From: JAKFEW01 sp036675505
GTDB lineage: Bacteria > Cyanobacteriota > Sericytochromatia > S15B-MN24 > JAQBPE01
Reading direction: 5' to 3'
DNA: 64,000 bases
Assembly (NCBI GenBank): GCA_036675505.1
Contig: JAKFEW010000125.1
Location: 79,584 to 143,583 of the forward strand
Within the stretch, counting starts at the first letter, position 1. The number at the start of each line of letters is the position of its first letter. Below are positions 28,346-37,966 of the stretch, one piece after another. A model generated the notes under the pieces. That model did not search any database. It was not told the DNA's origin and saw nothing but the letters and a program-made list of their open reading frames with translations. A program made the position numbers and the translations under genes.

Positions 28346-30532
28346 GTGAGCGAGCCAGACGCGAACGCCTTTTTGACCGGGTATCCCGGAGACGCGCTGC
28401 GAGAAGCACTCCAAGACCGATATCGGACCCTCGTTACTAACATAACACCGAGCGACGCGGTGCTCGTGCTGACCCCTGCCCGCACGGCGTGGGAAGGACT
28501 ATTGCGGACCCTCGAGGTGCCCACCGGCGCCCGCCGGGTCGCGACGCCGCTGGGCTTCATCCAGCAGGAGCTCAAGCTCTGGTGGCCGGCGGTGGACGAG
28601 GGCCTCACGCGGCTCGGCGTGCCGGTGGCGGCGAGCGTGGCGGGGGCCGCGCCGGCCTTCGTGGCGATCGACCTGGCCCAGCACCTGGTCGAGCGCTTCA
28701 CGGCGCCCCTGGCGGACGAGGACGGCGGGCTGGTGCCTGGCGCGCGCTCGCCGGCCCGCCAGCAGCGCCTGCAGGTGCTGGACGCGCTCGCGCGCGGCGT
28801 CGAGAGCTTCGCGGACCTCGTCACGGAGCCCGTGACCACGTTGGGCCCGGAGGTCGCGGCCTGCCTCGCCGAGGTGGGCATCGTGGCCACCGCGCCCGCG
28901 CGACGCCTCGCGGCGGCGATCGCCTGGCGGCTCGACGCCAGCTTCGCGCCCGGCCAGCGCGAGGCGGGCTTCGCGCCGAGGATGGGCGCGGCGATCGCGG
29001 CCTACGCGGACGGCATGCTGCGCTGGCGCCTCTTCGACCACGCGCTCGCGCTCGCCGTTTACGCCGACGTGCTCTGGCCCGACCCGCGCTACCGCGCCCA
29101 CTTCCACGCGACGACCCGCTGGCTCTTGGCCGAGGACCTCGACGAGCTGCCGACGCGCTGGCTCGCAATCGTGCATGACGCGCTCGCGGGCGGCGCGCGA
29201 GGCGTGCTCGCGCTGAAATCCGATCCCGGCGCGCTCGACCCCGCCACGGCATACCGCGGCGGCCTGCGCGAATACGTCGGCGCCGCGCCCGCCCGCGCCT
29301 GGGCGATGGCCGGGCCCGTCGCCCTCGTCGCGGCCGCCTCGGTGCCGCCGCCGCTCGCGGACCTCGGCCGCGCGCTGGCCGACGGCCTGCGCGAGCGTCC
29401 GCGTCGCGCCGTGGTCGAGCCGGGCCGCGTGAAGCTGCGCCTGGACGCGTACGCCGTGCCCGAGATGCTCGAGGCCGTCGCCACGGATCTCGCCACGCTC
29501 CTGCCGACCGTTGCCGCCAACCATATCGCGCTCGTGACGCCGTCGCTCAGCCCGATGCTGATCTGGTCGCTGCGCGCGCGCCTGGAACGCCTCGGCGTGC
29601 CGCTCTACGTCTTCGCCGGCACGAACATGCTGACCGATCACCGCGCGGTGAGGCTGCTGCTCACGCTCGCCCGGCTCTGCCACACCGGCTGGGGCCTCCC
29701 GCCCTCACGCTTCGAGCTGCTGGAGGTGCTCGAGGCGGTGACCGGCCAGAACCCGCTCAAGCTCGGCCGGCTGGCGCCCGCGCTCTGCCCCGACGGCCGC
29801 CTCGTCGACCCCGACGAGCTGCCCGCGGAGATCGACGGCGATGCCCGCACGCGCTACGAGCACCTGTGGGGGTTCCTCGCGCGACATGCGAACGGCGCGC
29901 CGGACCTCGAGGAATTCTTCCGCGACGCCTTCGCGGAGGTCTGGGCGCCGTTCCAGCCCCGCCATCGCGCGGGCTCGCCGGCCGACGAGGCGGCGTCGCG
30001 CGAGGTCAGCCAGATCGGCCAGCTGATCGAGCTTGCTGCACGTTTCCGCGAGATCGACGGCCGGCTCGAGGGCGACCTGGCCGGAAGGGGCCGGCGCTTC
30101 CTGGACTTCCTGCGCGCAGCGCCCATCTCGGAGCGTCCTTTCTTCAAGCGCGAGCCGCATGCCGGCGCGGTGATGCTCGCGACCGCGAGCCAGCTCGCCG
30201 AGAAGGGCTTCGCGGAGCCCGCCGAGCGTCTCGAGCACCTGTTCGTGCTCGATTTCGGCTCGGAGCGCTGGTGGAAGTCCGACCGCAAGGAGCTGACCAA
30301 CGCCCGGGTGCTGGCGACGGACCGGCGCGCGGGTCCCTACGAGATGGAAGAGGACGACCGCGACCGCCAGGAGAAGCTCGCGCGCGTGCTGACCGCCTGC
30401 TGCCTGAAGGTGCGTGAGACGCTCTGGGTGCATGCCTGCCTGACCGACGAGGAAGGCCGCGAGAACCTGGGCGATCTGCCGAACCTGATCGGCGGCGCGC
30501 TGGGCCTGCTGACGGCGGAAGCGCGCGCATGA
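28346..30532 (+). CDS. Probable inactive helicase-like (AddB/RecC/AdnA-type) subunit
   Basis: 728 residues from GTG 28346 (CCGAGG just upstream; ATG 28331 lacks a site). I see no Walker A or DExx motif, but the arrangement resembles a UvrD-like helicase fold with eroded motifs: DAVLVLTPARTAWEGLLR at the N-terminus, IALVTPSLSPMLIWSLRARL mid-protein, and near the C-terminus AGAVMLATASQLAEKGFAEP and LFVLDFGSERWW where motifs V/VI normally lie. It is 16 bp upstream of an intact UvrD-type helicase and a RecB-type nuclease. A structural/Chi-type recognition partner of those two is the inference; a search with profile methods would decide. Confidence 0.6.
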   Translation: MSEPDANAFLTGYPGDALREALQDRYRTLVTNITPSDAVLVLTPARTAWEGLLRTLEVPTGARRVATPLGFIQQELKLWWPAVDEGLTRLGVPVAASVAGAAPAFVAIDLAQHLVERFTAPLADEDGGLVPGARSPARQQRLQVLDALARGVESFADLVTEPVTTLGPEVAACLAEVGIVATAPARRLAAAIAWRLDASFAPGQREAGFAPRMGAAIAAYADGMLRWRLFDHALALAVYADVLWPDPRYRAHFHATTRWLLAEDLDELPTRWLAIVHDALAGGARGVLALKSDPGALDPATAYRGGLREYVGAAPARAWAMAGPVALVAAASVPPPLADLGRALADGLRERPRRAVVEPGRVKLRLDAYAVPEMLEAVATDLATLLPTVAANHIALVTPSLSPMLIWSLRARLERLGVPLYVFAGTNMLTDHRAVRLLLTLARLCHTGWGLPPSRFELLEVLEAVTGQNPLKLGRLAPALCPDGRLVDPDELPAEIDGDARTRYEHLWGFLARHANGAPDLEEFFRDAFAEVWAPFQPRHRAGSPADEAASREVSQIGQLIELAARFREIDGRLEGDLAGRGRRFLDFLRAAPISERPFFKREPHAGAVMLATASQLAEKGFAEPAERLEHLFVLDFGSERWWKSDRKELTNARVLATDRRAGPYEMEEDDRDRQEKLARVLTACCLKVRETLWVHACLTDEEGRENLGDLPNLIGGALGLLTAEARA

Positions 30533-30548
30533 ACGCGGTGTTCGGGCC

Positions 30549-32714
30549 ATGATCGGCGAGCTGACGCTGCGCCCGGCGCAGGAGGCGATCCTCGCGTACG
30601 ACGGCGGCCCGATGGCCATCTCGGCCGTGCCGGGCGCCGGCAAGACGTTCATCCTCGAGCAGCTCGCGGCCCGCCTGATCGCGCGCGAGGGCGTGCGGCC
30701 ATCGGAAATCCTGATCCTCACCTACATGCGCAGCGCCGCGTTGAACATCAAGCGGCGCGTGGCGAAGACGCTGGCCGCGCGCGGGCGCACGGCTTACGGT
30801 CTGCAGGCCCTCACGATCCACGCCTTCGCGCTCTCGGTCACGCGCCGGGCGCGTGGCGAGGACGCCGACGAGCAGCCGCTCGTGGTGCTCTCCGACGCCG
30901 AGGCGCGCCGCGTGCTGATGGCGGGCCTCGATGAATGGCTCGCGCGGCCGGGCCAGCGGGGCGAATGGGAGGCCGGGCGCTCGGGCAGCGACGACCCGTT
31001 CATGGCGACCGTGCGCACCGCGGAGAAGGCGATCGCCGAGGCCAAGCACTTCGGCCACGCCCCCGAGGCCGTCGACGTCCTGCTCGGCGAGCGTCACCCC
31101 GAGATCCCGTTCCTGTACCGGCGCTACCTCGCGGCCCAGGCCGAGCTCGGCGCATCCGACTACGACGACCTGATCCACGGCGCCGTCGCCACCTTGAAAT
31201 CCGACGGCGACCTACGGGCCTGGTACCAGCGGCATGTGCGGTTCGTGATGGAGGACGAGGCCCAGGACTCGACGCCCGCCCAACAGCAGCTGATCGACCT
31301 GCTCACCTCGCCCGCGTGGGGCGGCGCGGGGAATCTGGTCAGGGTCGGCGACTCGAACCAGGCGATCATGACCAGCTTCACGCACAACGATCCGCGCTAC
31401 TTCCGCGCCTTCTGCGCCGAACGCGACCTCGACCGCCGCCACTACCCGATGCCGGAGAGCAGCCGCAGCGCGCTGCCGATCATCCAGCTCGCCAACCGGC
31501 TCGTCGACCTCGTGGGCGGCCAGCACGCCGACCCCGAGGTGCGCCGCGCCTTCACCGGCCAGCACGTCTACCCGGCCACCGCCGGCAAGCCGAACCCGCT
31601 GGGGACCAGCCCGCCCACCTGGACCTTCTACGCGGGCAAGAACAAGGCCGATTACGGCCCGCGGGAGGAGATCGGCGTGCTCACCCATGTGCGGGCCTAC
31701 CTGCGGCAGAACCCCACGCGCCGCGCCGCCATCCTGGTGCCGACGCACAAGCTGCGGTACGCCTACCAGGCCCGGGCGGAGTCGATGGACATCGCCATCC
31801 AGCACGAGACGCGCACGGGCGTGGGCACGCGCGGGTGCCTGGGCTTGCTCGGCCACGTCCTGCGCTTCCTGGCCCTGCCCGCCGAGCGCCAGGGCGAGGC
31901 CCTGCTCGCCGTGGTGAAGGCCTGGGGCGAGCTGCGCCAGGTCGCGTGGCGCGACTGGGACGCCCTCAAGGCCTTCGTGGTCGCGGCGGGCGCGGAGGCG
32001 CTGCTCTACCCGGTGGCCGGCCTGCCGCCGCGCCGGCCGAGCGACGTGCGCCCCGACGACTACGCGGCGGCCCTCGAGGTCGGCGTCGCGCTGCGGACGT
32101 TCCTGGCGGCCCGGCACCTGCCGGCGGTCGAGCTGTTGCCCACGATCGCCTTCAAGCTGCTGGGCGACAGCCACGCGGCGGCGATCGCCGCGAAGGCGGC
32201 CTCGATCGCCACGCGCCACCGCGACCCGGCCCGCGATCCGCTCGAAGGGCTGCGGCTCGAGCTCGAGGAGGTCGCGCGGGCCACCGGCGAGCGCGGCGAG
32301 CTGGTGCAGCCGCCGGCGGAGCTCGCGGAACCCGAGGGTGGGCGCCTCACGATCATGACCATGCATGGCGCGAAGGGCCTGGAGTTCGATGCGGTCTGGC
32401 TGCCCAGCCTCGGTTACTACTTCAAGCAAAAGGGCTACTTCCCCTGGGACCCCGACACCGTCGAGATCTGGGATCGCGAGGGGTTCATGGTGGAGTTCGC
32501 CCTGCGTCCCGCGGGGGATCGCCCGGCCACCCCGGAAGCCGCCGAGGAGGCCGCGAAGCGCCTCGCCGTGGCCGAAAAGCTACGCCTGCTCTACGTCGGC
32601 ATCACGCGCGCCGAGCGTGAGCTGCACCTGACCGCGGCCGGCTTCGACGAGCAGGCCTGCGTCCCGCCCCACATCGCCTGGCTCGCCGCCACGTGCGAAC
32701 GGAGGACCCCATGA
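30549..32714 (+). CDS. UvrD/Rep-family SF1 DNA helicase
   Basis: 721 residues with the SF1A motif set: Walker A AVPGAGKT (26-33), motif Ia LTYMRSAA, motif II VMEDEAQDS (the usual DEAQD core), motif III VGDSNQAI, motif V TIMTMHGAKGLEFDAVWLP and motif VI LRLLYVGITRAERELHL. It is shorter than AddA and has no nuclease domain of its own; the nuclease is the next gene, overlapping by 4 nt (ATGA). With the degenerate helicase upstream it likely forms a split AddAB/AdnAB-like DNA-end resection complex. Confidence 0.9.
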   Translation: MIGELTLRPAQEAILAYDGGPMAISAVPGAGKTFILEQLAARLIAREGVRPSEILILTYMRSAALNIKRRVAKTLAARGRTAYGLQALTIHAFALSVTRRARGEDADEQPLVVLSDAEARRVLMAGLDEWLARPGQRGEWEAGRSGSDDPFMATVRTAEKAIAEAKHFGHAPEAVDVLLGERHPEIPFLYRRYLAAQAELGASDYDDLIHGAVATLKSDGDLRAWYQRHVRFVMEDEAQDSTPAQQQLIDLLTSPAWGGAGNLVRVGDSNQAIMTSFTHNDPRYFRAFCAERDLDRRHYPMPESSRSALPIIQLANRLVDLVGGQHADPEVRRAFTGQHVYPATAGKPNPLGTSPPTWTFYAGKNKADYGPREEIGVLTHVRAYLRQNPTRRAAILVPTHKLRYAYQARAESMDIAIQHETRTGVGTRGCLGLLGHVLRFLALPAERQGEALLAVVKAWGELRQVAWRDWDALKAFVVAAGAEALLYPVAGLPPRRPSDVRPDDYAAALEVGVALRTFLAARHLPAVELLPTIAFKLLGDSHAAAIAAKAASIATRHRDPARDPLEGLRLELEEVARATGERGELVQPPAELAEPEGGRLTIMTMHGAKGLEFDAVWLPSLGYYFKQKGYFPWDPDTVEIWDREGFMVEFALRPAGDRPATPEAAEEAAKRLAVAEKLRLLYVGITRAERELHLTAAGFDEQACVPPHIAWLAATCERRTP

Positions 32715-33598
32715 GCGCCACCGGCGACGCCCCGCGCCTGAGCGCGCACGCGCTCGGAATCTTGGAAAACGGCTGCCCGCGCGAGTTCGCCTTGCGTTAC
32801 AAGTCAGGCCGCTATTGGCCGGCGGCCGATGGCCCCGCCGCGCGTGCGGCCGAGCGAGAGGCCGGGCCGGATCGATCCTCAGGACGAGGGAATGCCCCGG
32901 AGGGCAGGGATGCCCGGGAGGGGCCGGCGGACGCATACCTCGGCACGGCCTTCCACCTGCTGGCCCAGCAACATGGCCTCGGGCTCGACGTCGGGCCGTT
33001 CGTCGACGCGCTCGCGCTCGACCTGCCGAAGCTGCCCGCCGTGTGGGCGCACTTCCGCGCGTCGGGGCACGCCACGCCGAGCCCCGACGCCACGGTCTGG
33101 AACGAACAGGCGCTGCACTTCGAGGTCGCAGGCGTCCAGGTGATGGTGCGGTACGACCGCGTGATGCGCGAGGGCGATCGCTGGACGATCCTGGACTGGA
33201 AGACCGGCCGCCCCCAGGCCAAGCGCCTGCAAGACGGCTGGCAGGCCAGGCTGTATCCGTACGCGCTGGTGGCGGCGGGCCAGGCGCTGCCAGCCGGCGC
33301 CCCGGTCCGTCCACGCGATGTCCGGGTCGTGTTCTGGGAGGTCGAGCGCGGCACGGCGATCGAGGTGCCTTACGACGACGCCCGGCACGCCGAGGTGCAT
33401 GCGGCCCTCGTCGAGCTGGCCGCCCGCGCCCGGGCCCCGTTCGACCCGGAGCAGGACGACGATCCCGCGTTTCCGCGCAAGCCCCGGCGCTGCCCCACTT
33501 GCAGCTACCACGATCATTGCAACCGCCGCTTTGCGGCCCTCGCGCCGGCGGTCATGCCGGCCCCGCCGGCCTTCGCGACCGCACCACTGCTCGCTTGA
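32711..33598 (+). CDS. RecB/Cas4-like PD-(D/E)XK nuclease with Fe-S cluster cysteines
   Basis: 295 residues. The nuclease core is visible as VMVRYDRVM followed by TILDWKTG (Asp162-Trp-Lys164). Four cysteines, Cys22 (NGCPREFALRY) and Cys261/264/270 (CPTCSYHDHC), have the one-plus-three arrangement that binds a [4Fe-4S] cluster in AddB, Cas4 and Dna2. Start ATG 32711 with GGAGG upstream overlaps the helicase stop, so coupled translation. No cas genes are nearby, which argues against a CRISPR role. Likely the nuclease subunit of the helicase complex. Confidence 0.9.
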   Translation: MSATGDAPRLSAHALGILENGCPREFALRYKSGRYWPAADGPAARAAEREAGPDRSSGRGNAPEGRDAREGPADAYLGTAFHLLAQQHGLGLDVGPFVDALALDLPKLPAVWAHFRASGHATPSPDATVWNEQALHFEVAGVQVMVRYDRVMREGDRWTILDWKTGRPQAKRLQDGWQARLYPYALVAAGQALPAGAPVRPRDVRVVFWEVERGTAIEVPYDDARHAEVHAALVELAARARAPFDPEQDDDPAFPRKPRRCPTCSYHDHCNRRFAALAPAVMPAPPAFATAPLLA

Positions 33599-33647
33599 CA
33601 GGCGCCCCGCCGGGGCGTCAAGCTGGAGCCGAGCATCAGGAGGGCCC

Positions 33648-35945
33648 GTGGCCGAAACCGTTTGGACCGTGCGGCCCGCCGAAGCGGGCGAGGTGAAGCG
33701 CATCGCGGAGGCCCTCGGGCTGCCGGAGGCCGCCGCGCGCGTGCTCTGGCTGCGCGGCTACAAGAATCCGCGCGACGCGGTGGCCTTCTGCCAGGCGCGC
33801 GATTCGCTCGCCTGGCTCGAGACCCCGATCATGACGCCCGGCATGGAGAAGGCCGTGGCGCGCATCCGGCGCGCCGTCGCGGAGGGCGAGCCCTTCATCA
33901 TCTACGGCGACTACGACTGCGATGGCGTGACCAGCGCCGCGGTGCTCTACCGCTACCTCAAGCGCGGGCTGGGCGCGAACTGCGAGGCGTACCTGCCGGA
34001 TCGCTTCAAGGACGGCTACGGCGTCACGGCCGCGGCCGTCGAGCGCATCGCCGCGAGCGGCGTGAAGCTGATCCTGACCTGCGACAACGGCATCTCCGCC
34101 GTGCCGGCCGCCGAGGCCGCCAAGCGGTGCGGCGTCGAGATCGTGGTGACCGATCACCACACGCCGCCGGAGGAGCTGCCGGACGTTTACGCGATCGTCC
34201 ACCCGGCCGTGGAGTTCAACCACCTCAAGGACCTCGCGGGCGTGGGCGTGGCCCTGCTCTTCGTCGTGGCGATGGAGGGCGGCTTCTCGCCCAAGCTCGC
34301 GTACTTCCTCGACATCGCCTGCATCGGCACGGTTGGCGACGTGGTGGCGCTCGACGGCCCGAACCGGTCGCTGGTGTGGGCGGGCATCGAGCGCTATCGC
34401 GCCGACAAGAAGCGCTGGCCGGGGCTCACCAAGCTCGCCGAGGTCGCCAAGACCGATTTCGCGACGTTGCGGGCCGAGGACATCGGCTTCCAGCTCTGCC
34501 CGAGGCTCAACGCGGCCGGGCGGCTCGAAACGCCCGACGTCGGCTTCAAGCTGCTCACCACCAACGACGAGCGTGAGGCCGAGGCGCACGCCCAGGCGCT
34601 CGACGCGATCAACCGGCAGCGCCGCGAGCTCTCCGCGGAGCTGCAGGCCGAGATCTTCGCGCGCATCGACAACGAGTGGGACCTCGCGGGCGAGCCCTTC
34701 ATCGTCCTCGCGGACGAGAGCTACCACCACGGCATCACGGGCATCATCGCGGGCCGCGTGAAGGATCGCTACCGCGTGCCGGTCATGCTCTTCTCGGGCC
34801 ATGGCGAAGGGGCCTGGAAGGCCTCGGGCCGCAGCCCGGAGGGCTTGCACCTCTACGACGCGCTCCACAGCGCCCGCCACCTCCTGCTCGGCTTCGGCGG
34901 GCACGCCCAGGCCGCGGGCTGCTCGGCGATGAGCGCGAGCCTGCCGGCCATCCGCCGGGCGCTGAACGACTTCGTGGCCGAAAGCGGCTGGGTGCGCCCG
35001 CGCGACATGGTGACGCTCGACGCCGAGTTGCCCTTCGGCGAGGCCAACGAGAAGCTGATCACGGCGCTGGACCGCTTCGAGCCGTTCGGGCAGAAGAACC
35101 CGGCGCCGATCTTCGGGCTGATGCGCGCGCGGGTGGTCGGCATGCGGGTCGTGAAGACCCACCTGTTCCTCAACCTCGACGACGGTGAGACCGTGCGCGA
35201 GGTGGTGGCCTGGGGCAAGGCCGAGCTCGCCGAGTCGCTGGGCGGCTGGGTGCGGCTGACCTACAAGCCGCGCTTCAACACCTACATGGGCCAGACCCGC
35301 GTGCAGCTCATCGCCGACCGCCTCGAGCCCGCGGCCGCGCCTTCGCCCGTAGAGGTCCGCCGGTCGGCGCGCCACGCGCCCGTCGAGCTCGTCGACCGGC
35401 GCGGCCGCCCGCCACTCGCCGAGGCAGGCGCCACGCTCTACGCGCGCGAGGCGCCGCTGGGCGCCGAGGACCGCTGGCTATCGCCGCTCGACCCGATCCC
35501 CGACGGCGTGGGCCATGTCGTGCTGATCGACCCGCCGGCCGACGAAAACACCTGGATCGCGCTGGCGGACCGGGCCGATCGCCTGACGCTGGCCTGGGAC
35601 CCGGCCGAGCAAGCCGAGTTGCCGCTCGAGGCGGGTTGGCTGCCGGTCTTCTGGGCGGCGATCGCCCCCTTCAGCGATCTGCCGCTGCCGGAAGCCCTGG
35701 CGACCTGCGGGCTGGCGCGGGACTGGCGGGCGTACGCGGCGATCGCGGTGTTCCGCGAAGCAGGGCTGCTGGTGGAACGCCGGGGGTTCTGGCAGCTGCT
35801 GGCCCCGCCGGAAGACCCGATCCCGCTGGAGGGGGCGGACAGCTTCGCGGCGGCCTGGCAGGCGATGGCCTTCCGCTCGCACGTGCGCGGCCTGACGCCA
35901 GCAGCGCTGCGGGCGATCGCCCACGGTTCGGACGTGCTGGCCTGA
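33648..35945 (+). CDS. recJ: Single-stranded-DNA exonuclease RecJ with C-terminal extension
   Basis: DHH/DHHA1 5'-3' exonuclease acting in recombination and mismatch repair. GTG 33648 has AGGAGGG upstream. Motifs: DYDCDG (88-93), CDNGIS, TDHH (168-171), LCPRLNAAGRLE, and the DHHA1 GFGGHAQAAG (near 416-425), followed by an OB fold. The last 200 residues or so are an extra domain (LTLAWDPAEQAELP, FREAGLLVERRGFWQLLAPP) with a winged-helix look, seen in long RecJ forms of cyanobacteria and Firmicutes. It follows the helicase/nuclease trio by 49 bp, a sensible end-processing neighbourhood. Confidence 0.93.
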   Translation: MAETVWTVRPAEAGEVKRIAEALGLPEAAARVLWLRGYKNPRDAVAFCQARDSLAWLETPIMTPGMEKAVARIRRAVAEGEPFIIYGDYDCDGVTSAAVLYRYLKRGLGANCEAYLPDRFKDGYGVTAAAVERIAASGVKLILTCDNGISAVPAAEAAKRCGVEIVVTDHHTPPEELPDVYAIVHPAVEFNHLKDLAGVGVALLFVVAMEGGFSPKLAYFLDIACIGTVGDVVALDGPNRSLVWAGIERYRADKKRWPGLTKLAEVAKTDFATLRAEDIGFQLCPRLNAAGRLETPDVGFKLLTTNDEREAEAHAQALDAINRQRRELSAELQAEIFARIDNEWDLAGEPFIVLADESYHHGITGIIAGRVKDRYRVPVMLFSGHGEGAWKASGRSPEGLHLYDALHSARHLLLGFGGHAQAAGCSAMSASLPAIRRALNDFVAESGWVRPRDMVTLDAELPFGEANEKLITALDRFEPFGQKNPAPIFGLMRARVVGMRVVKTHLFLNLDDGETVREVVAWGKAELAESLGGWVRLTYKPRFNTYMGQTRVQLIADRLEPAAAPSPVEVRRSARHAPVELVDRRGRPPLAEAGATLYAREAPLGAEDRWLSPLDPIPDGVGHVVLIDPPADENTWIALADRADRLTLAWDPAEQAELPLEAGWLPVFWAAIAPFSDLPLPEALATCGLARDWRAYAAIAVFREAGLLVERRGFWQLLAPPEDPIPLEGADSFAAAWQAMAFRSHVRGLTPAALRAIAHGSDVLA

Positions 35946-35977
35946 CTACCACGGGGGTAGGGTGCCGGAGGTTGGGG

Positions 35978-36529
35978 CTACAGGCCCAGGCCGCCGGCCA
36001 CCGAGGTCCGTACCGTCACCCGGAACACCACCGACCCCGTCGGGGTCGTGGCGGTCACCGTGGCGGTGCCGTCGGCCACCGCCGTCAGGTTCCCGGCCTG
36101 ATCCACCGTCACCACGCCGGTGTCGCTCGACACCCAGGCCGTCGCGCCGACCGCCACGAGGGCGGTGGGCGCGGGGCCCAGCGCCGTGAGCGTGACGTCG
36201 CCGCCCACGGTCACGCCACCGGCGCCCGGCGAGGCGACGGGCGTCGGGGCCGGGCTCACGGCGGAGCCGGGCGAAGGCGCGGGGCTCGCCGTGCCACCCG
36301 AGCCGCCATTGCCGCCGGCCCCACCCGCGCCACCCGGCGTCGCGCCACCCGCGCCCGGCGTGGCGGTCGCGCTCACACCCGGCGAGGCCGCGCCACCCGC
36401 CCCGGGCGAGCCGCCGACGCCCACGGGGCCCGTAGGGCCGCAGGCGTTCTGCGGCGGCACGAGGATGCACGCGGGCGTCGCGAGGGCGGCGGCTGTGAGC
36501 CAGACGAAGGCGCGGATGCGGGCGGCCAA
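35978..36529 (-). CDS. Putative lipoprotein with a bacterial Ig-like (BIG2) domain
   Basis: 183 residues from TTG 36529, chosen because AGGAGG lies 7 nt upstream; the ATG at 36580 has no site. The N-terminus ends in ATPAC (probable lipobox). Residues about 30-105 are a Gly/Ala/Pro/Ser-rich low-complexity stalk. The C-terminus is a BIG2-like fold with WVSSDTGVVTVDQAGNLTAV and DGTATVTATTPTGSVVFRVTV. Surface adhesion or structural role is typical of such domains. Convergent with recJ (32-bp gap). Confidence 0.75.
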   Translation of the reverse strand: MAARIRAFVWLTAAALATPACILVPPQNACGPTGPVGVGGSPGAGGAASPGVSATATPGAGGATPGGAGGAGGNGGSGGTASPAPSPGSAVSPAPTPVASPGAGGVTVGGDVTLTALGPAPTALVAVGATAWVSSDTGVVTVDQAGNLTAVADGTATVTATTPTGSVVFRVTVRTSVAGGLGL

Positions 36530-36584
36530 GGGGAAACCTCCTGCGGACGGACGGCGGGTCAGGGTGTCGAGCCGGGGCATGCGA

Positions 36585-37898
36585 TCAGAAGCCCGTGACC
36601 AGGCCGAGGCCGCCGGTCATCGCGGGGTCGGTGTTCAGCGCGGTGCCCGTCCCGCCGAACAGGTACGGCCACAGGCCGTAGCTCGCCTCGGCGGAAAGCG
36701 CCAGGCCGGGCGCGAGCGCGTAGGTGAGGCCGGCGGTGCCCTGCGGCAACACCCCCATCTTCGCGCCGCCTGTGGCCCACAGGGGCGTCGCGCCCTGGGC
36801 GATCGCGTAGTAGCCCCACGGCCCGGCCGGCCGCAGGCTGGCGATCGCGCCGAACGCCGCGCCCGCCAGGTGCGTGCCGCCGGTCGAGACCAGGCGGCCG
36901 CCCAGGAACGGCTGGATGTGGGTCGCGGGCCCGATCGCCTGGGCGTAGCCCAGGCCGAGCGTGCCGCCGTGGAGCACCTCCGTGCTGCACACGCCCACGC
37001 CGAGCTGGGCGTCGGCGAGCAGGAACCAGGGGCCTGCGTAGTAGGCGCCCCGGGCGAAGCCGCCCAGGCTGACCAGGCCATTGCCGCGCACCAGCGGCCC
37101 GGCTTGAAGCAGCGCCCCTTCCAGGAAGCGCGGGGCCGGCGTGGGCAGCGCGGCCGGCTGGGTGGGCACGGGCGTCGGCGCCGGCGTGGGCGGGTTGAGC
37201 TTGCGTGCCTGGGTCTTGATCACGAGTTGGCGGATCAGCGGGAACGTCTGCGCCGCGGCGGCTGCGAACTGGTAGCGCGTGAGCTTCTCCAACCCGCGGA
37301 ACACCCCGTTCGGGAAGCCGATCATCACCTGGTAGCGATCCGCCACGTCGCGCACGACGGGCTCCGCCGCGCCTTGCCAGTCGCCCCTGGGCAGGTCCGT
37401 GAAGGTGAAGGTCCGCGGCTCGAGCACGCCGGGGTCGACCACGCCGCGCACCTCGCCGAGCCGCAGCAGCCGGGCGATCAGCCAGGCCATCTCGTAACGG
37501 GTCACAGATCGCTGGCCGTCGAACGCCGCCGGCTGGTAGCCGGGCATGCCGGCGTAAAGGCCATAGCGGCCGGCCACGCGCTGGATGCGGCGGCGCGCCG
37601 TCGGGTCGGCAGGCAGGCCGGCCACGCTCACCGGCGCAGGAGGCGCCCAGGTGGTGCGGCTCAGCGCCTCGAGCTCGTCGATCAGCTCGTCGAGGGCATA
37701 CACGAGCTGCGTGCGCGTGAAGGCCGCCTGGCCCCGGAAGGTCTTGTCCGGGTAGCCGACCATGAAGGCGCGCTCGACCGCCACGTGCGTGACGGCCCGC
37801 TCGGCCCAGTGGTCGGCCGGGACGTCGCGGAACAGCTGGGAAGCGCTGGTCGCGGCGGCGGCCACCGCGAGCAAAAAGGGAACGGCGGGGCTTGCCAT
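36585..37898 (-). CDS. SLH-domain protein with C-terminal outer-membrane-barrel-like region
   Basis: 437 residues from ATG 37898 (GAGGAG 5 nt upstream). After a signal peptide come three SLH-like units (LFRDVPADHWAERAVTHVAV, then units near residues 110-160 and 180-230 including FTDLPRGDW and MIGFPNGVFRGLEKLTRYQF). A Pro/Thr linker (PTPAPTPVPTQP) follows, and a beta-rich C-terminus with alternating hydrophobic residues ends in LGLVTGF, a terminal Phe as in barrel proteins. The layout resembles the SLH-porins that tie the outer membrane to the wall in cyanobacteria and relatives. Transcription from an extended -10 at 37943-37935. Confidence 0.82.
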   Translation of the reverse strand: MASPAVPFLLAVAAAATSASQLFRDVPADHWAERAVTHVAVERAFMVGYPDKTFRGQAAFTRTQLVYALDELIDELEALSRTTWAPPAPVSVAGLPADPTARRRIQRVAGRYGLYAGMPGYQPAAFDGQRSVTRYEMAWLIARLLRLGEVRGVVDPGVLEPRTFTFTDLPRGDWQGAAEPVVRDVADRYQVMIGFPNGVFRGLEKLTRYQFAAAAAQTFPLIRQLVIKTQARKLNPPTPAPTPVPTQPAALPTPAPRFLEGALLQAGPLVRGNGLVSLGGFARGAYYAGPWFLLADAQLGVGVCSTEVLHGGTLGLGYAQAIGPATHIQPFLGGRLVSTGGTHLAGAAFGAIASLRPAGPWGYYAIAQGATPLWATGGAKMGVLPQGTAGLTYALAPGLALSAEASYGLWPYLFGGTGTALNTDPAMTGGLGLVTGF

Positions 37899-37934
37899 GG
37901 CGGCTCCTCGGGTCAGGATTGTCGTTCGGCTGGC

Positions 37935-37943
37935 ATTATGCCA
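37935..37943 (-). promoter_or_regulatory. Extended -10 element for the SLH gene
   Basis: TGGCATAAT on the minus strand, about 37 bp before the start codon; CATAAT sits in the 11-bp palindrome GGCATAATGCC. No -35 is visible, as the sequence beyond is the edge of the decayed kinase copy. Confidence 0.5.
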
Positions 37944-37966
37944 CACGCCGGGCGGCGCCGCAGACG

